The notes: generated by a model not told the origin, from the letters alone. A stretch of DNA of 64,000 bases from Pseudomonas sp. (GCF_002796985.1 NZ_PEKX01000011.1:1-64000), one strand, 5' to 3'; counted from the first letter of the stretch, positions 16,170 to 25,390 are shown. A program made the numbers and translations.

Positions 16170-17396
16170 ATGCCCCCCCTTTCCGCGCTGGTGCTCCAGG
16201 CTTCCGGTCTACACCGTTCGACTGCCGTCACCGCGCTGCACCACCTGGGTTACAGCTTCCTGTCGGAAGTCTCCAGCAATGCCTTCGCGCTGGACCGGCT
16301 GCGTAGCCAGGGCGGCGTCCATCTGCTGATCTGCGATGTACGCATCGACCCGGTGCCTCGCCTGGAGTTTCTCCAGACCGTGGCCCGCGAGCGGCTGGCC
16401 GGTGGCGTGGTGGTCAGCGGGGAAATGGCGCCGGGTACCTGGAGCGCCCTTTCCCACCTGCTGCAATTGCAGGGCATGAAGGTGTTCTGGCTGGGCAACG
16501 AGGCGGCGACCCTGGAGCGCCTGCGGGCACTGCTGGCCGACTTCCAGCCGGTGAGCGGGAAAAACGGCCCGCCCTTGGCCGAGACCGGTACGGGCGATGA
16601 CGGTGAAAGCGCAGCCCTGCCCGCGCACGGCCAGTTGCGCGCCTACCTGCAACCCAAGGTGCACGTCGCCACGGCGCAGGTGTATGGGTTCGAGGTACTC
16701 GCACGCTGGCAACTGGAAGACGGCTCGGTGCTGCTGCCCAGTGAATTCATCCCGGCGATGCGCCGCGCAGGCAAGCTCGACAGGATGCTGTTCGAGCTGA
16801 TGCCCCAGGCTGTTGAAGCACTGCGCGCCCATGGCAAGGACGAGCTGAAGCTCTCGTTCAACCTGGAAGCCGAGCAGATTGCCCAGACCGACTTCGCCGC
16901 CAGTGTGGAACGCAACCTGCGCGGGCTGAACGTAGACCCCGGACGCATCACCTTCGAGCTGACCGAATCCTCGCCACTGCATGCGCCGGCGCTGAGCCTG
17001 GAGAACGTACTGCGCCTGCGCCTGCTGGGTTGCGGCCTGGCCATCGACGATTTCGGATGTGGCCACTCCACCCTGCAGCGCCTGGTGGAATTACCCTTTA
17101 CCGAAATGAAGCTGGACCGCCATCTCGTCGCCGACGTGAACAACGGCGACCCACGCCGCCTCATCGTGCTGCGCAATGCCCTGGCACTGGCCCGTGAACT
17201 GGGGCTGAAGGTGATTGCCGAGGGCGTGAAAAACGCCGCCCAGCTTCGTCAGTTGCAGCAACTGGACTGCGACTGTGCGCAAGGCTATCTGTTCGGCAGG
17301 CCGATGGATGCCGGCCAGGTCGCCAGCTTCCTGCGCGGCGCACCGATGCGCCTGCAGAAGCTGGAAGCCATTCCCGCCGTTCGCCCGGCGCAATGA
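16170..17396 (+). CDS. Receiver-like plus EAL-domain cyclic-di-GMP phosphodiesterase
   Basis: A 408-residue protein that would hydrolyse c-di-GMP. Residues 1-125 resemble a response-regulator receiver: LLICDVRID keeps a possible phospho-Asp, but the usual N-terminal acidic pair is replaced (ALVLQASG). The EAL domain spans about 150-395. Catalytic features are present: EVLAR for the EAL motif, SFNLEAEQ, FELTES, IDDFGCGHSTLQ, MKLDR, AEGVKN and QGYLFGRP. It should therefore be active. The REC-EAL order resembles PvrR. No kinase gene is adjacent, so its input is unclear. A strong hairpin follows the gene. Confidence 0.9.
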   Translation: MPPLSALVLQASGLHRSTAVTALHHLGYSFLSEVSSNAFALDRLRSQGGVHLLICDVRIDPVPRLEFLQTVARERLAGGVVVSGEMAPGTWSALSHLLQLQGMKVFWLGNEAATLERLRALLADFQPVSGKNGPPLAETGTGDDGESAALPAHGQLRAYLQPKVHVATAQVYGFEVLARWQLEDGSVLLPSEFIPAMRRAGKLDRMLFELMPQAVEALRAHGKDELKLSFNLEAEQIAQTDFAASVERNLRGLNVDPGRITFELTESSPLHAPALSLENVLRLRLLGCGLAIDDFGCGHSTLQRLVELPFTEMKLDRHLVADVNNGDPRRLIVLRNALALARELGLKVIAEGVKNAAQLRQLQQLDCDCAQGYLFGRPMDAGQVASFLRGAPMRLQKLEAIPAVRPAQ

Positions 17397-17411
17397 CGGG
17401 CGGAAAAGAAA

Positions 17412-17446
17412 ACGGCTGTTGCGGGCTTCCTGCCCGCAACAGCCGT
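17412..17446 (+). terminator. Terminator after the EAL gene
   Basis: ACGGCTGTTGCGGGC and its exact complement flank a five-base loop 15 bp after the stop. The following CTGGATTGT is only moderately T-rich. Confidence 0.8.
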
Positions 17447-17786
17447 CTGGATTGTCCTCAGCAAAGGACCCAGAGATTGTAGGCCAATTGCCATCAGCAT
17501 TTCTTCCCATTTATCCCGCATGCATGACGAAATGTCTCAAACACGGCAAACAGTTGCGACTTACTCGGTCGATCCAGGCAATTTCGCGGCACATTCGCCC
17601 CTATAGCGTCAGTTGTACAGCGCGATTCCGGTGCCTGTCCCAGCTCGACCAACTGCCACAACGTGAAGCCGTTCCTGAGTCTTTTCCTAGCCCGGCAGTA
17701 ACCGTCTGGTTAACATCGTCGGTCGTACGCCGGACGCCAGGAACAGGCGCCTGCGCCAATCCATCTCCTGTTTTGGCTGCCGACAC
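17447..17786. other. Gene-free interval
   Basis: 340 bp between the EAL terminator and the beta-propeller gene. It should contain the latter's promoter. No supported ORF, RNA or repeat was found; the reading frames crossing it are antisense or frame shadows. Confidence 0.5.
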
Positions 17787-18659
17787 ATGCCCTCGACGCC
17801 CGCCCCTTCGCTCCGCCGCTCTGCGCTTGGCCTGATCCTGAAGACCACCAGCCTCGTCGTAGTCGCTGCCATCGGCTTCTTCGTCTGGCAGGGCTTCTAC
17901 CCGGTGCAGAGCGCCGATGGCTGGTCCTGCGCGGTGCTCCACCGTGACGTGGAGAAAGCGGCTTCGTTGGTGCCGCTGCCTGATGGCGGCCTGCTGGTCA
18001 GCCAGGAGCTGAAGGACGACAAGGGCAACATCCTGCACATCGCCGCCGACGGCAAACGCCGGGTGATGATCGATGGCCTGTCCAAGCCCGACGGCATGAT
18101 CGCCGCGCAAGGCGGCTGGGTGTTCAGCCAGGAAAACGACGGCAAGCCGGTGCAACTGCTCAAGGACGGCAAGGTCAGCACGCTGTTCATGGGCAACTCG
18201 GTGCAAGGCCTGTGGAATGACGGCGACGACCTCTATGCCATCGAGGACAGCCACCAGAACGGCCGCCTGCTGCGCTACCGCTGGAGCGATGGCCAACTGA
18301 CCGTACTGCGCGAGCACCTGCAGGAAACCGAATCCATCACCCGCTGCACCGACGGCAGCCTTCTCTACTCCGAGAAGGAAAAAGGCCTGGTGCACCGCTT
18401 CACCGAAGACGGCAAGGACCCGGTGCTGCTCGCCGGGCTGAACAAGCCCACCTTCCTGATGTGCGACGAGCGCGGCCTGTGGATCAGCGAAGACTCCACC
18501 CATCGCGCCCGCCTGCTGCTGTGGAACGGCCAGGGCGAGCCGCGCACCATCCTGTCGTTCCTCAAGGCACCGCAGTCCATCGTGCCCGACGGCAAGGGCG
18601 GCTACCTGCTCGCCGAAGGCGGCCGCGACCGCGTACTGCAACTGACCCCGACGCACTGA
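17787..18659 (+). CDS. Membrane-anchored or secreted SMP-30/gluconolactonase-like beta-propeller protein
   Basis: A 290-residue protein with one N-terminal hydrophobic helix (residues 14-33, LGLILKTTSLVVVAAIGFFVW) followed by repeated blades such as LVPLPDGGLLVSQE, GLSKPDGMIAAQGGWVFSQE, VQGLWNDGDDLYAIED and APQSIVPDGKGGYLLAEGGRD. The pattern matches six-bladed SMP-30/strictosidine-synthase-like propellers placed in the periplasm. Metal-binding residues cannot be assigned with confidence, so lactonase activity is not claimed. It is convergent with a LysR gene across a short hairpin at 18667-18686. Confidence 0.75.
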   Translation: MPSTPAPSLRRSALGLILKTTSLVVVAAIGFFVWQGFYPVQSADGWSCAVLHRDVEKAASLVPLPDGGLLVSQELKDDKGNILHIAADGKRRVMIDGLSKPDGMIAAQGGWVFSQENDGKPVQLLKDGKVSTLFMGNSVQGLWNDGDDLYAIEDSHQNGRLLRYRWSDGQLTVLREHLQETESITRCTDGSLLYSEKEKGLVHRFTEDGKDPVLLAGLNKPTFLMCDERGLWISEDSTHRARLLLWNGQGEPRTILSFLKAPQSIVPDGKGGYLLAEGGRDRVLQLTPTH

Positions 18660-18666
18660 CATCGCC

Positions 18667-18686
18667 GGGCGGCCGCAGGGCCGCCC
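18667..18686. terminator. Hairpin between convergent genes
   Basis: GGGCGGCC-GCAG-GGCCGCCC lies between the convergent beta-propeller and LysR genes. It has no T-run in either direction, so terminator function is tentative. Confidence 0.45.
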
Positions 18687-19600
18687 TACTCCTGCTCCCC
18701 CGGCATCATCAGGCCGGGCATCACCTCGACCAGCGCATCGATCGCCAGGCGCACCTTGCGCGGCAACTGGGTGGTCTGCAGCCAAGTCGCATGGACGTCG
18801 TAGAGGAAGCCCGGCTGCTGCGGCAGCAACTCCTCCAGCGCCCCACCCTCGATGACTTCGCGCACCAGCCAGTAAGGCAACCATGCCAGCCCCATGCCGC
18901 GTACCACCGCGTCGGCAATGGCGGCGAGGTCGTCGAAACGCAGCCGGGAGCTCGGCGCGAACTCCGCCGGCTCCTGTCCTTCGCGGGGGAACAACCAGGG
19001 ATTGATTCGCCCGGAGCGGTGGTAGACCAGAGCCCGGTGCGCGGTCAGTTCCTCGATGCTCTCCGGCCGCCCGTGCTCCTCCAGGTACGCTGGCGCAGCG
19101 CAGACCACCATGCGCTGCCGGCCGATGCGCCGGGCGATGATGCCGTCCCTGGGCTGCGGCTCTCCGGTACGAATCGCCAGGTCGATCTGTTCTTCCGCCA
19201 GGTCCGTCAGACGGTCGCTGAAGCGCAGGTCCAGCTCCAGTTGCGGATAGCGCTGTGCCAGTTCCAGCAGGACCGGCGCCACGCAGCGCCGACCAAAATG
19301 CACCGGCATCGCCACCCGCAGCCGGCCGCGGGGCTCGGCGACCTCGCCAGCGGCAAGGATGTCCGCCGCTTCCGCATCGGCCAGCAACGCGCGACAGCGT
19401 TCGTAGTAGATCCGCCCGGCTTCGGTCAGGCTCTGCCGGCGCGTGCTGCGCATCAGCAATTGGGCACCCAGGCGTTCTTCGAGAAAACGCACGTGCTTGC
19501 CCACCATGGGTGCGGACATTTCCAGGGCATCTGCCGCTGCCGCGAAGGACCCGAGGTCCACCGCGCGGACAAAGACTTCCATGCTGGTCAGACGATCCAT
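18686..19600 (-). CDS. LysR-family transcriptional regulator
   Basis: A 304-residue regulator: N-terminal HTH (MDRLTSMEVFVRAVDLGSFAAAADAL, then RSTRRQSLTEAG) and a periplasmic-binding-like effector domain from about residue 90. It is divergent from the zinc-independent quinone-oxidoreductase-like gene at 19706, with 105 bp between the starts. Control of that gene is the simplest reading. The effector is unknown. Confidence 0.92.
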   Translation of the reverse strand: MDRLTSMEVFVRAVDLGSFAAAADALEMSAPMVGKHVRFLEERLGAQLLMRSTRRQSLTEAGRIYYERCRALLADAEAADILAAGEVAEPRGRLRVAMPVHFGRRCVAPVLLELAQRYPQLELDLRFSDRLTDLAEEQIDLAIRTGEPQPRDGIIARRIGRQRMVVCAAPAYLEEHGRPESIEELTAHRALVYHRSGRINPWLFPREGQEPAEFAPSSRLRFDDLAAIADAVVRGMGLAWLPYWLVREVIEGGALEELLPQQPGFLYDVHATWLQTTQLPRKVRLAIDALVEVMPGLMMPGEQE

Positions 19601-19705
19601 TCGAAACTCCTGATTTCGACTAACCGCTTCTATACGCCATTTATTGGATGAATCCCATGACTGATAGTCGCTTTACGTCAAATCAATTTCGTATGGGAGC
19701 ATCAC

Positions 19706-20707
19706 ATGGAAAGCACCAAGACCCGCGCCGTTCGTTTCCACCAGTTCGGCGGCCCGGAAGTCCTGCGCATCGAGCCGGTGGACGTTCGCCAACCCGGCGC
19801 GGATGAAGTGAGCATCCGGGTCAAGGCCCTGGGGTTGAATCGCGCCGAATCGCTGCTGCGCACCGATCGCTACATCGAAAGCCCGCAGTTCCCCTCCGGG
19901 CTGGGGCTGGAAGCCACGGGCGTGGTCGAGACCGTGGGCAGCGCGGTGCGCGGGTTCGCTCCGGGGGATGCGGTGAGCGTCCTGCCACCGACCTCGATGC
20001 ACGAGGCCCCGACCCACGCCGAGCGCCTGGTGGTCCCGCAAGCTCGCCTGGTGAAGAACCCGCCGGGGCAGGCCTGGAACGACGCCGCCGCCACCTGGAT
20101 GCAGTACCTGACCGCCTATGGCGCGCTGGTTCAGGTCGCCGGGCTGCGCGAAGGGGACTTCGTCGTCATCACCGCCGCGTCGAGCAGCGTCGGCCTGGCC
20201 GCCATCCAGATTGCCCGCCATGTGGGCGCGGTGCCCATCGCAGTGACCCGCACCTCGGCCAAACGCGAAGCCCTGCTGCGGGCCGGAGCCGCCGAAGTGA
20301 TCGCCAGCGAAGAGGAGAACCTGCGCTCGCGCCTGCTCGAGATCACCGGCAAGGCCGGCGCACGGGTGGTGTTCGATCCGGTGGGCGGCCCGATCTTCGA
20401 AGCGCTGACCGCCGCCATGGGCGAAGGCGCAATCCTCATCGAGTACGGCGGCCTGAGCCCCGAGCCCACGCCCTTCCCGCTGTTCGAGGTACTGAGCCGT
20501 TCGCTGATCCTGCGGGGCTATCGCGTCTACGAAGTGCTGGAAGATCCGAAGCGCCTGCGCGAAGCCGCGGAGTTCATTTACGCAGGCCTCGCAGACGGCT
20601 CGCTGCGCCCAGTGATCGCCCGCACCTTCGCCTTCGAGGACGTCGTGGAGGCGTACCGCTACCTGGAGTCGAACCAGCAGTTCGGCAAAGTCGTGGTCAC
20701 CCTGTAG
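19706..20707 (+). CDS. Quinone oxidoreductase-like zinc-independent MDR dehydrogenase
   Basis: A 333-residue medium-chain dehydrogenase/reductase. The GroES-like domain has GGPEVLRIEPVDVRQPGADEV; the NAD(P)-binding motif is AASSSVGLAAIQIARHVGA. The catalytic- and structural-zinc Cys clusters are missing, as in NADPH:quinone reductases and related enoyl reductases. It is divergent from a LysR gene on the left and followed by another LysR gene on the right. The substrate is unknown; detoxifying reduction of quinones or enones is the usual role of the family. Confidence 0.88.
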   Translation: MESTKTRAVRFHQFGGPEVLRIEPVDVRQPGADEVSIRVKALGLNRAESLLRTDRYIESPQFPSGLGLEATGVVETVGSAVRGFAPGDAVSVLPPTSMHEAPTHAERLVVPQARLVKNPPGQAWNDAAATWMQYLTAYGALVQVAGLREGDFVVITAASSSVGLAAIQIARHVGAVPIAVTRTSAKREALLRAGAAEVIASEEENLRSRLLEITGKAGARVVFDPVGGPIFEALTAAMGEGAILIEYGGLSPEPTPFPLFEVLSRSLILRGYRVYEVLEDPKRLREAAEFIYAGLADGSLRPVIARTFAFEDVVEAYRYLESNQQFGKVVVTL

Positions 20708-20765
20708 CCATCGGATACAATGCCCCGGCGCGGCTCCCCGCCGCGCTGGATGCAGCGGAGCCGAG

Positions 20766-21659
20766 ATGCCAAGGGAAAACTTCAACGACCTGATCGCCTT
20801 CGTCACTGTGGCGCGCGAAGGCAGTTTCACCAAGGCAGCGGCGCAGCTGGGGGTTTCCCAGTCGGCGCTGAGCCACACCATCCGCGCCCTGGAAACCCGC
20901 CTGGGCCTGCGTCTGCTCAGCCGCACCACCCGCAGCGTCTCCCCCACCGAAGCCGGCGAACGCCTGATGCTGACTCTGGCGCCGCGCTTCGAGGAGATCG
21001 AAGCGGAGCTGGCGGCCCTCAGCGACTTCCGCGACAAGCCGGTCGGCACCCTGCGCATCACCGCCGCCGAGCACGCGGCCAGCACCGTGCTCTGGCCGAA
21101 GCTGGCGAAAGTGCTGCCGGATTACCCGGACATCAAGGTCGAGGTGAGCATCGACTACGGCCTGACCGACATCGCCGCCGAACGTTTCGACGCCGGCGTG
21201 CGCCTGGGCGACCAGGTGGCCAAGGACATGATCGCCGTGCGCATTGCCCCGGACCTGCGCATGGCGGTGGTGGCCAGCCCCGCCTACCTCGCCCGAAAGG
21301 ACCGCCCGCTGGACGTACCGGCACTGGCCCAACACGACTGCCTGAACCTGCGCTTGCCAACCTACGGCGGGCTGATGGCCTGGGAGTTCGCCAAGGACGG
21401 GCATGAAGTGAAGGCGCGAGTCGAAGGCCAGCTGACCTTCAACAGCAGCCCGCACATCCTCCGCGCCGCCCTGGACGGCTTCGGCCTCGCCTACCTGCCC
21501 GCAGACATGGTCACCGAGCACGTCACCGCCGGGCGCCTGGAAAAGGTGCTGGAAGACTGGTGCCCGACCTTCCCCGGCTACCACCTCTACTACCCGAGTC
21601 GACGGCAGAAATCCCGCGCCTTCACGGTGCTGGTGGACGCGCTGCGCCACCAGCAGTGA
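20766..21659 (+). CDS. LysR-family transcriptional regulator
   Basis: A 297-residue LysR regulator with HTH (NFNDLIAFVTVAREGSFTKAAAQLGVSQSALSHTIRALE) and the RTTRSVSPTEAGERL wing. It is convergent with the dehydrogenase / aldo-keto reductase / CMD operon and about 2.5 kb from that operon's promoter. Similar LysR genes are commonly placed at the distal end of the operon they regulate, so the twin boxes at 24190-24238 may be its targets; that is inference. Confidence 0.92.
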   Translation: MPRENFNDLIAFVTVAREGSFTKAAAQLGVSQSALSHTIRALETRLGLRLLSRTTRSVSPTEAGERLMLTLAPRFEEIEAELAALSDFRDKPVGTLRITAAEHAASTVLWPKLAKVLPDYPDIKVEVSIDYGLTDIAAERFDAGVRLGDQVAKDMIAVRIAPDLRMAVVASPAYLARKDRPLDVPALAQHDCLNLRLPTYGGLMAWEFAKDGHEVKARVEGQLTFNSSPHILRAALDGFGLAYLPADMVTEHVTAGRLEKVLEDWCPTFPGYHLYYPSRRQKSRAFTVLVDALRHQQ

Positions 21660-21661
21660 AA

Positions 21662-21684
21662 GCCGGGCGCAGGGCGCGCCCGGC
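21662..21684. terminator. Hairpin between convergent genes
   Basis: GCCGGGCGC-AGGGC-GCGCCCGGC lies just after the LysR stop and before the dehydrogenase stop. It lacks a T-run, so intrinsic termination is uncertain. Confidence 0.45.
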
Positions 21685-21692
21685 CTGCGACC

Positions 21693-22736
21693 TCAGCTCA
21701 GCGTCGCCAGATCGATAACGAAGCGGTAGCGCACGTCGGAACGCTCCATGCGCTCGAAGGCGTGGTTGATCTCGTCCATGCGGATCATCTCGCACTCCGG
21801 CAGGATGTTCTTCTTGCCGCAGAAATCGAGCATCTCCTGGGTCTCGGCGATGCCGCCGATAGGCGAGCCAGCAATGCGCCGACGACCGAGCAGCAGCGGG
21901 ACGCTACTGATCTCGTCGATGGGCCCGACCTGCCCGACCATCACCAGGGTGCCGTCGATATCCAGCAGCGGCATGTAGGGCTTGAGGTCGTGCTTCACCG
22001 GCACGGTGTCGATGATCAGGTCGAAGCTGTTGGCGGCGGCCTTCATCGCTTGCGCATCGGACGACACCAGCAGCGCATCGGCGCCCAGCTCCATGGCATC
22101 GCTGCGCTTGTCCGCCGTGCGGCTGAGCACCGTGACGGTGGCGCCCAGGCCGATGGCGAGTTTCACCGCCATGTGCCCCAGCCCGCCGAGACCGACCACG
22201 CCGACACGACTGCCCGGCCCGACGTTCCAGGTACGCAGCGGCGAATAGGTGGTGATGCCGGCGCACAGCAGCGGCGCGGCCTTGCTCAGGTCCAGGCCAT
22301 CCGGCACGCGCAGGACGAACTCCTCACGCACCACCAACTGCTTCGAGTACCCGCCCTGGGTTGCTTCGCGGGTCACCCGATCAACACCGTTATAGGTCTG
22401 GGTGTTGCCCTGCCGGCACAGTTGCTCCTCGCCCTTGCGGCACTGATCGCACTCCTGGCAGGAGTCCACCATGCAGCCCACCGCCACGGCATCACCGACC
22501 TTGTAGCGGGTCACCTTCGCGCCGACCGCCGTGACCCGACCGACGATCTCGTGACCCGGCACCATCGGGTAACGGCTGAAGCCCCAGTCGTTGCGGGCCT
22601 GGTGCAGGTCGGAGTGGCAGACGCCGCAGTAGAGGACGTCCATCGCCACGTCGTTGTCGCGCAGCGAGCGGCGCTCGAAGGTAAAGGGTCCGAGCGGGTC
22701 CTGCGGGTTCTGCGCGGCGTATCCAAGGGTCTTCAT
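21693..22736 (-). CDS. Zinc-dependent NAD(P) alcohol dehydrogenase, YahK/CAD-like
   Basis: A 347-residue MDR enzyme reducing aldehydes. The catalytic zinc ligands appear in GVCHSDLHQARNDWG and PGHEIVG; the four structural-zinc Cys are in DSCQECDQCRKGEEQLC; the NADP motif is VGLGGLGHMAVKLA. The start at 22736 (MKTLGYAAQ) has AGGAG at eight bases. It is third in a leftward operon with a CMD-like protein and an aldo/keto reductase, a set typical of reactive-aldehyde handling. Broad substrate range is expected. Confidence 0.92.
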   Translation of the reverse strand: MKTLGYAAQNPQDPLGPFTFERRSLRDNDVAMDVLYCGVCHSDLHQARNDWGFSRYPMVPGHEIVGRVTAVGAKVTRYKVGDAVAVGCMVDSCQECDQCRKGEEQLCRQGNTQTYNGVDRVTREATQGGYSKQLVVREEFVLRVPDGLDLSKAAPLLCAGITTYSPLRTWNVGPGSRVGVVGLGGLGHMAVKLAIGLGATVTVLSRTADKRSDAMELGADALLVSSDAQAMKAAANSFDLIIDTVPVKHDLKPYMPLLDIDGTLVMVGQVGPIDEISSVPLLLGRRRIAGSPIGGIAETQEMLDFCGKKNILPECEMIRMDEINHAFERMERSDVRYRFVIDLATLS

Positions 22737-22756
22737 CGGTATGGCTCCTTGAGGTG

Positions 22757-23764
22757 TCAACGGCGGGCCGGGCGGCCTTCGACGGGATAGGCGGGATCAC
22801 TGTAGCCGGGGGTGGAGGCATGGCCGGGCGGCACCAGGCTGTCGACGAAGGCTTCATCCTCGACCGTCAGCTGGAGGTCCAGCGCCGGCAGGTAGCCGTC
22901 CCAGTGCTCCTCGGTGCGCGGGCCAGCAATGAGCGAGCTGACCAGCGGGTTGTTCAGCACCCAGGCCAGCGCGAACGCAGCCGGCGTGGTGCCACGGGCG
23001 ATAGCATGCTCGGCGATGCGCTGGGCGATCTGCAGGGATTCGGGCCGCCATTCGGTCTGCTGGATGCGCTTGTCGCCACGGCCGACGCGGGAGTCCGCTG
23101 GCGGCTCGGCGCCGGGTCGGTACTTGCCGGTGAGTACACCTCTGGCCAGCGGGCTGTAGGGCACCACGCCGATGCCGAAGTGGCCGGCGACAGGCAGTTG
23201 CTCGACCTCGGCGGTGCGGTCTACCAGGTTGTACAGCGGCTCGCTGCAGACCGGCCGGTCCATGCCCAACTGGTCAGCCAGGCGCACCACCTCGGCGATG
23301 CGCCAGCCACGGAAGTTGGACAGGCCGTAATAGCGCACCTTGCCCTGGCGAATCAGCTCGCCCACCGCGCGCAAGCCCTCTTCCAGCGGCGCATCGACGT
23401 CGGTGCGGTGGAAGTAGAGGATGTCCAGGTAGTCGGTGCCCAGCCGGCGCAGGCTGTCCTCCACCGCATGGTAGATCCACTTGCGCGACTGGCCGCGGTG
23501 GTTCGGGCCATCGCCCAGGGCGTTGCCGAACTTGCTGGCGATCACCCAGTCATCGCGCCGGGCAGCCACCGCACGGCCTACCACTTCCTCGGAGCGCCCC
23601 TTGTGATAGACGTCGGCGGTGTCGATGAAATTGACGCCCTGCTCGAAGGCCTTGTCGATGATCCGGTGCGAGGTCGGCTCGTCGGTCTCGCCGCCGAACA
23701 TCATCGCGCCCAGGCACAGGGGCGAGACTTTCAGGGCGCTACGGCCCAGGTAACGGTATTCCAT
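22757..23764 (-). CDS. Aldo/keto reductase
   Basis: A 335-residue (beta/alpha)8 NADPH-dependent reductase. The catalytic tetrad is visible as Asp and Tyr in FIDTADVYHKGRSEE, Lys in VIASKFG and His in YFHRTDVDAP. The start at 23764 (MEYRYLGRS) has GAGGAG upstream; seven extra codons precede it in frame. It is second in the operon, 20 bp upstream of the alcohol dehydrogenase and 10 bp after the CMD-like gene. The sequence is of the YghZ/voltage-channel-beta-like AKR group; substrate unknown. Confidence 0.92.
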   Translation of the reverse strand: MEYRYLGRSALKVSPLCLGAMMFGGETDEPTSHRIIDKAFEQGVNFIDTADVYHKGRSEEVVGRAVAARRDDWVIASKFGNALGDGPNHRGQSRKWIYHAVEDSLRRLGTDYLDILYFHRTDVDAPLEEGLRAVGELIRQGKVRYYGLSNFRGWRIAEVVRLADQLGMDRPVCSEPLYNLVDRTAEVEQLPVAGHFGIGVVPYSPLARGVLTGKYRPGAEPPADSRVGRGDKRIQQTEWRPESLQIAQRIAEHAIARGTTPAAFALAWVLNNPLVSSLIAGPRTEEHWDGYLPALDLQLTVEDEAFVDSLVPPGHASTPGYSDPAYPVEGRPARR

Positions 23765-23774
23765 GGAATGCTCC

Positions 23775-24104
23775 TCAGGCGGCATCGCGCTCGGCGAACA
23801 CGCGGCGGGCGACGCCCAGCGCGGTGGAGGCCGTGGGCCAGCCGGAATAGAAAGCCAGGTGGGTGATGGCCTCGATCAGCTCCTCGCGGGTCAGGCCGTT
23901 GTCCAGCGCCTTGCCCAGGTGGAAGTAGAGTTCATTGGCCTGGTAGCGCGCCACCAGGCTGGAAACGGTGACCAGGCTGCGGTCACGCGGCGAGAGGCCG
24001 GGGCGCTCCCAGACATCGCCGAACAGCACCTGGTCGGTGTAGTCGGCCAGCGCCGGGGCGATGTCGCCGAAAGCCTTGTGGGCGGTGGAAGCGGGTTCGC
24101 TCAT
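23775..24104 (-). CDS. Carboxymuconolactone decarboxylase-family protein
   Basis: A 109-residue single-domain CMD protein, first in its operon. Family segments are FGDVWERPGLSPRDRSLVTVSSLVA, NELYFHLGKALDNGLTREELIEAITHLAFYSGWPTA. It lacks the CXXC of AhpD-type peroxidase partners, so it belongs with the decarboxylase-like branch, though the substrate may not be a muconolactone. The start at 24104 has GGGGAG eight bases upstream. Operon partners are an aldo/keto reductase and an alcohol dehydrogenase. Confidence 0.88.
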   Translation of the reverse strand: MSEPASTAHKAFGDIAPALADYTDQVLFGDVWERPGLSPRDRSLVTVSSLVARYQANELYFHLGKALDNGLTREELIEAITHLAFYSGWPTASTALGVARRVFAERDAA

Positions 24105-24189
24105 GGTGTTCTCCCCTTCGCTATTGAACTGGTGGACCATGCTAGGCCGCGTCGGGCCTGCGATTAAGAGGCGAAACGCGTTTGGACCT

Positions 24190-24204
24190 ATGAGGCAGCC
24201 TCAT
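24190..24204. promoter_or_regulatory. LysR-type box 1 (T-N11-A palindrome)
   Basis: ATGAGGCAGCCTCAT is a perfect palindrome with a one-base centre and fits the LysR T-N11-A rule. It lies 86 bp upstream of the CMD start. Its partner is centred 34 bp away. Confidence 0.6.
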
Positions 24205-24223
24205 GAATGGCCCGCCATAACCC

Positions 24224-24238
24224 ATGAGCCAGGCTCAT
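24224..24238. promoter_or_regulatory. LysR-type box 2 (T-N11-A palindrome)
   Basis: ATGAGCCAGGCTCAT is a second perfect palindrome sharing the ATGAG/CTCAT arms with box 1. The two together sit between the leftward CMD operon and the rightward aldo/keto reductase gene. Confidence 0.6.
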
Positions 24239-24362
24239 AGGCGAATGCGGTTTCAACTGTCTAATCACGACGAAAGTCCTTGAGTAAAGTCCATTCCAGA
24301 CGTTTCGCCGGGCATTCCTGCCCTTCCCGCTTCAGGACTGACTTTCGATTGGAGAGACTTCG

Positions 24363-25346
24363 ATGGACAAGCGCACACTGGGCCACAACGGCCTGCAGGT
24401 ATCGACACTGGGCCTGGGCTGCATGGGCCTGAGCTACGGCTACGGACCGGCGGTGGACCGCTACGACGGCATCCGCTTGTTACGCACCGCCTTCGACCGC
24501 GGCGTGACCTTCTTCGACACCGCCGAGGCCTACGGCCCCTTCGCCAACGAGGAACTGCTCGGCGAAGCCCTGGCGCCGGTGCGCGACCAGGTGGTGATCG
24601 CCACCAAGTTCGGCTTCAGAGACGGTGACGTCGCCCAGGGCCTGGACAGCCGCCCGGAGAACATCCGCGCGGTCGCCGAAGCTTCGCTCAAGCGCCTGAA
24701 GACCGACCGCATCGACCTCTTCTACCAGCACCGGGTCGACCCGAACGTGCCCATGGAAGACGTCGCCGGCACCGTCAGCGAACTGATCCGCGAGGGCAAG
24801 GTGAAGCACTTCGGTCTCTCCGAAGCCGGCCCGCAATCCATCCGCCGCGCCCACGCGGTGCAGCCGGTAGCAGCGCTGCAAAGCGAGTACTCGTTGTGGT
24901 GGCGCGAACCGGAGAAGGAAATCCTCCCGCTGCTGGCCGAACTGGGCATCGGCTTCGTGCCCTTCAGCCCGCTGGGCAAGGGCTTCCTCACCGGCGCCAT
25001 CGACGAGCGCACGCAGTTCTCGGCCAATGATTTCCGCAATGTCGTGCCGCGCTTCTCCGAGGAGAACCGCAAGGCCAACGCCGGGCTGATCGACGTGCTC
25101 GGCCGCCTCGCCGAGAGCAAGGGCGCGACCTGCGCGCAGATCGCCATCGCCTGGCTGCTGGCCCAGCAGCCGTGGATCGTACCGATCCCCGGCACCACCA
25201 AGCTGCATCGCCTGGAAGAAAACCTCGGCGCGGCCTCGCTGATGCTGCACGCTACCGACCTCGCCGCCATCGAAGCGGCACTGCGGGAGATCGAGATCGT
25301 CGGCGAGCGCTACCCGGCGCACCTGCAACAACGGGTGGGGCGCTGA
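24363..25346 (+). CDS. Aldo/keto reductase
   Basis: A 327-residue reductase, different from the one at 22757. Asp and Tyr of the tetrad are in FFDTAEAYGPFANEELLG, Lys in VIATKFGF and His in FYQHRVDPNVP; the NADPH site is in PIPGTTKLHRLEENLGA. GGAGAG precedes the ATG. It is divergent from the CMD-AKR-ADH operon and shares the intergenic region with the twin LysR-type boxes, suggesting common control. Confidence 0.92.
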   Translation: MDKRTLGHNGLQVSTLGLGCMGLSYGYGPAVDRYDGIRLLRTAFDRGVTFFDTAEAYGPFANEELLGEALAPVRDQVVIATKFGFRDGDVAQGLDSRPENIRAVAEASLKRLKTDRIDLFYQHRVDPNVPMEDVAGTVSELIREGKVKHFGLSEAGPQSIRRAHAVQPVAALQSEYSLWWREPEKEILPLLAELGIGFVPFSPLGKGFLTGAIDERTQFSANDFRNVVPRFSEENRKANAGLIDVLGRLAESKGATCAQIAIAWLLAQQPWIVPIPGTTKLHRLEENLGAASLMLHATDLAAIEAALREIEIVGERYPAHLQQRVGR

Positions 25347-25390
25347 GCGACTTCTACGCCTGACACCGAATTCAACCTGTAGGAGATTCT

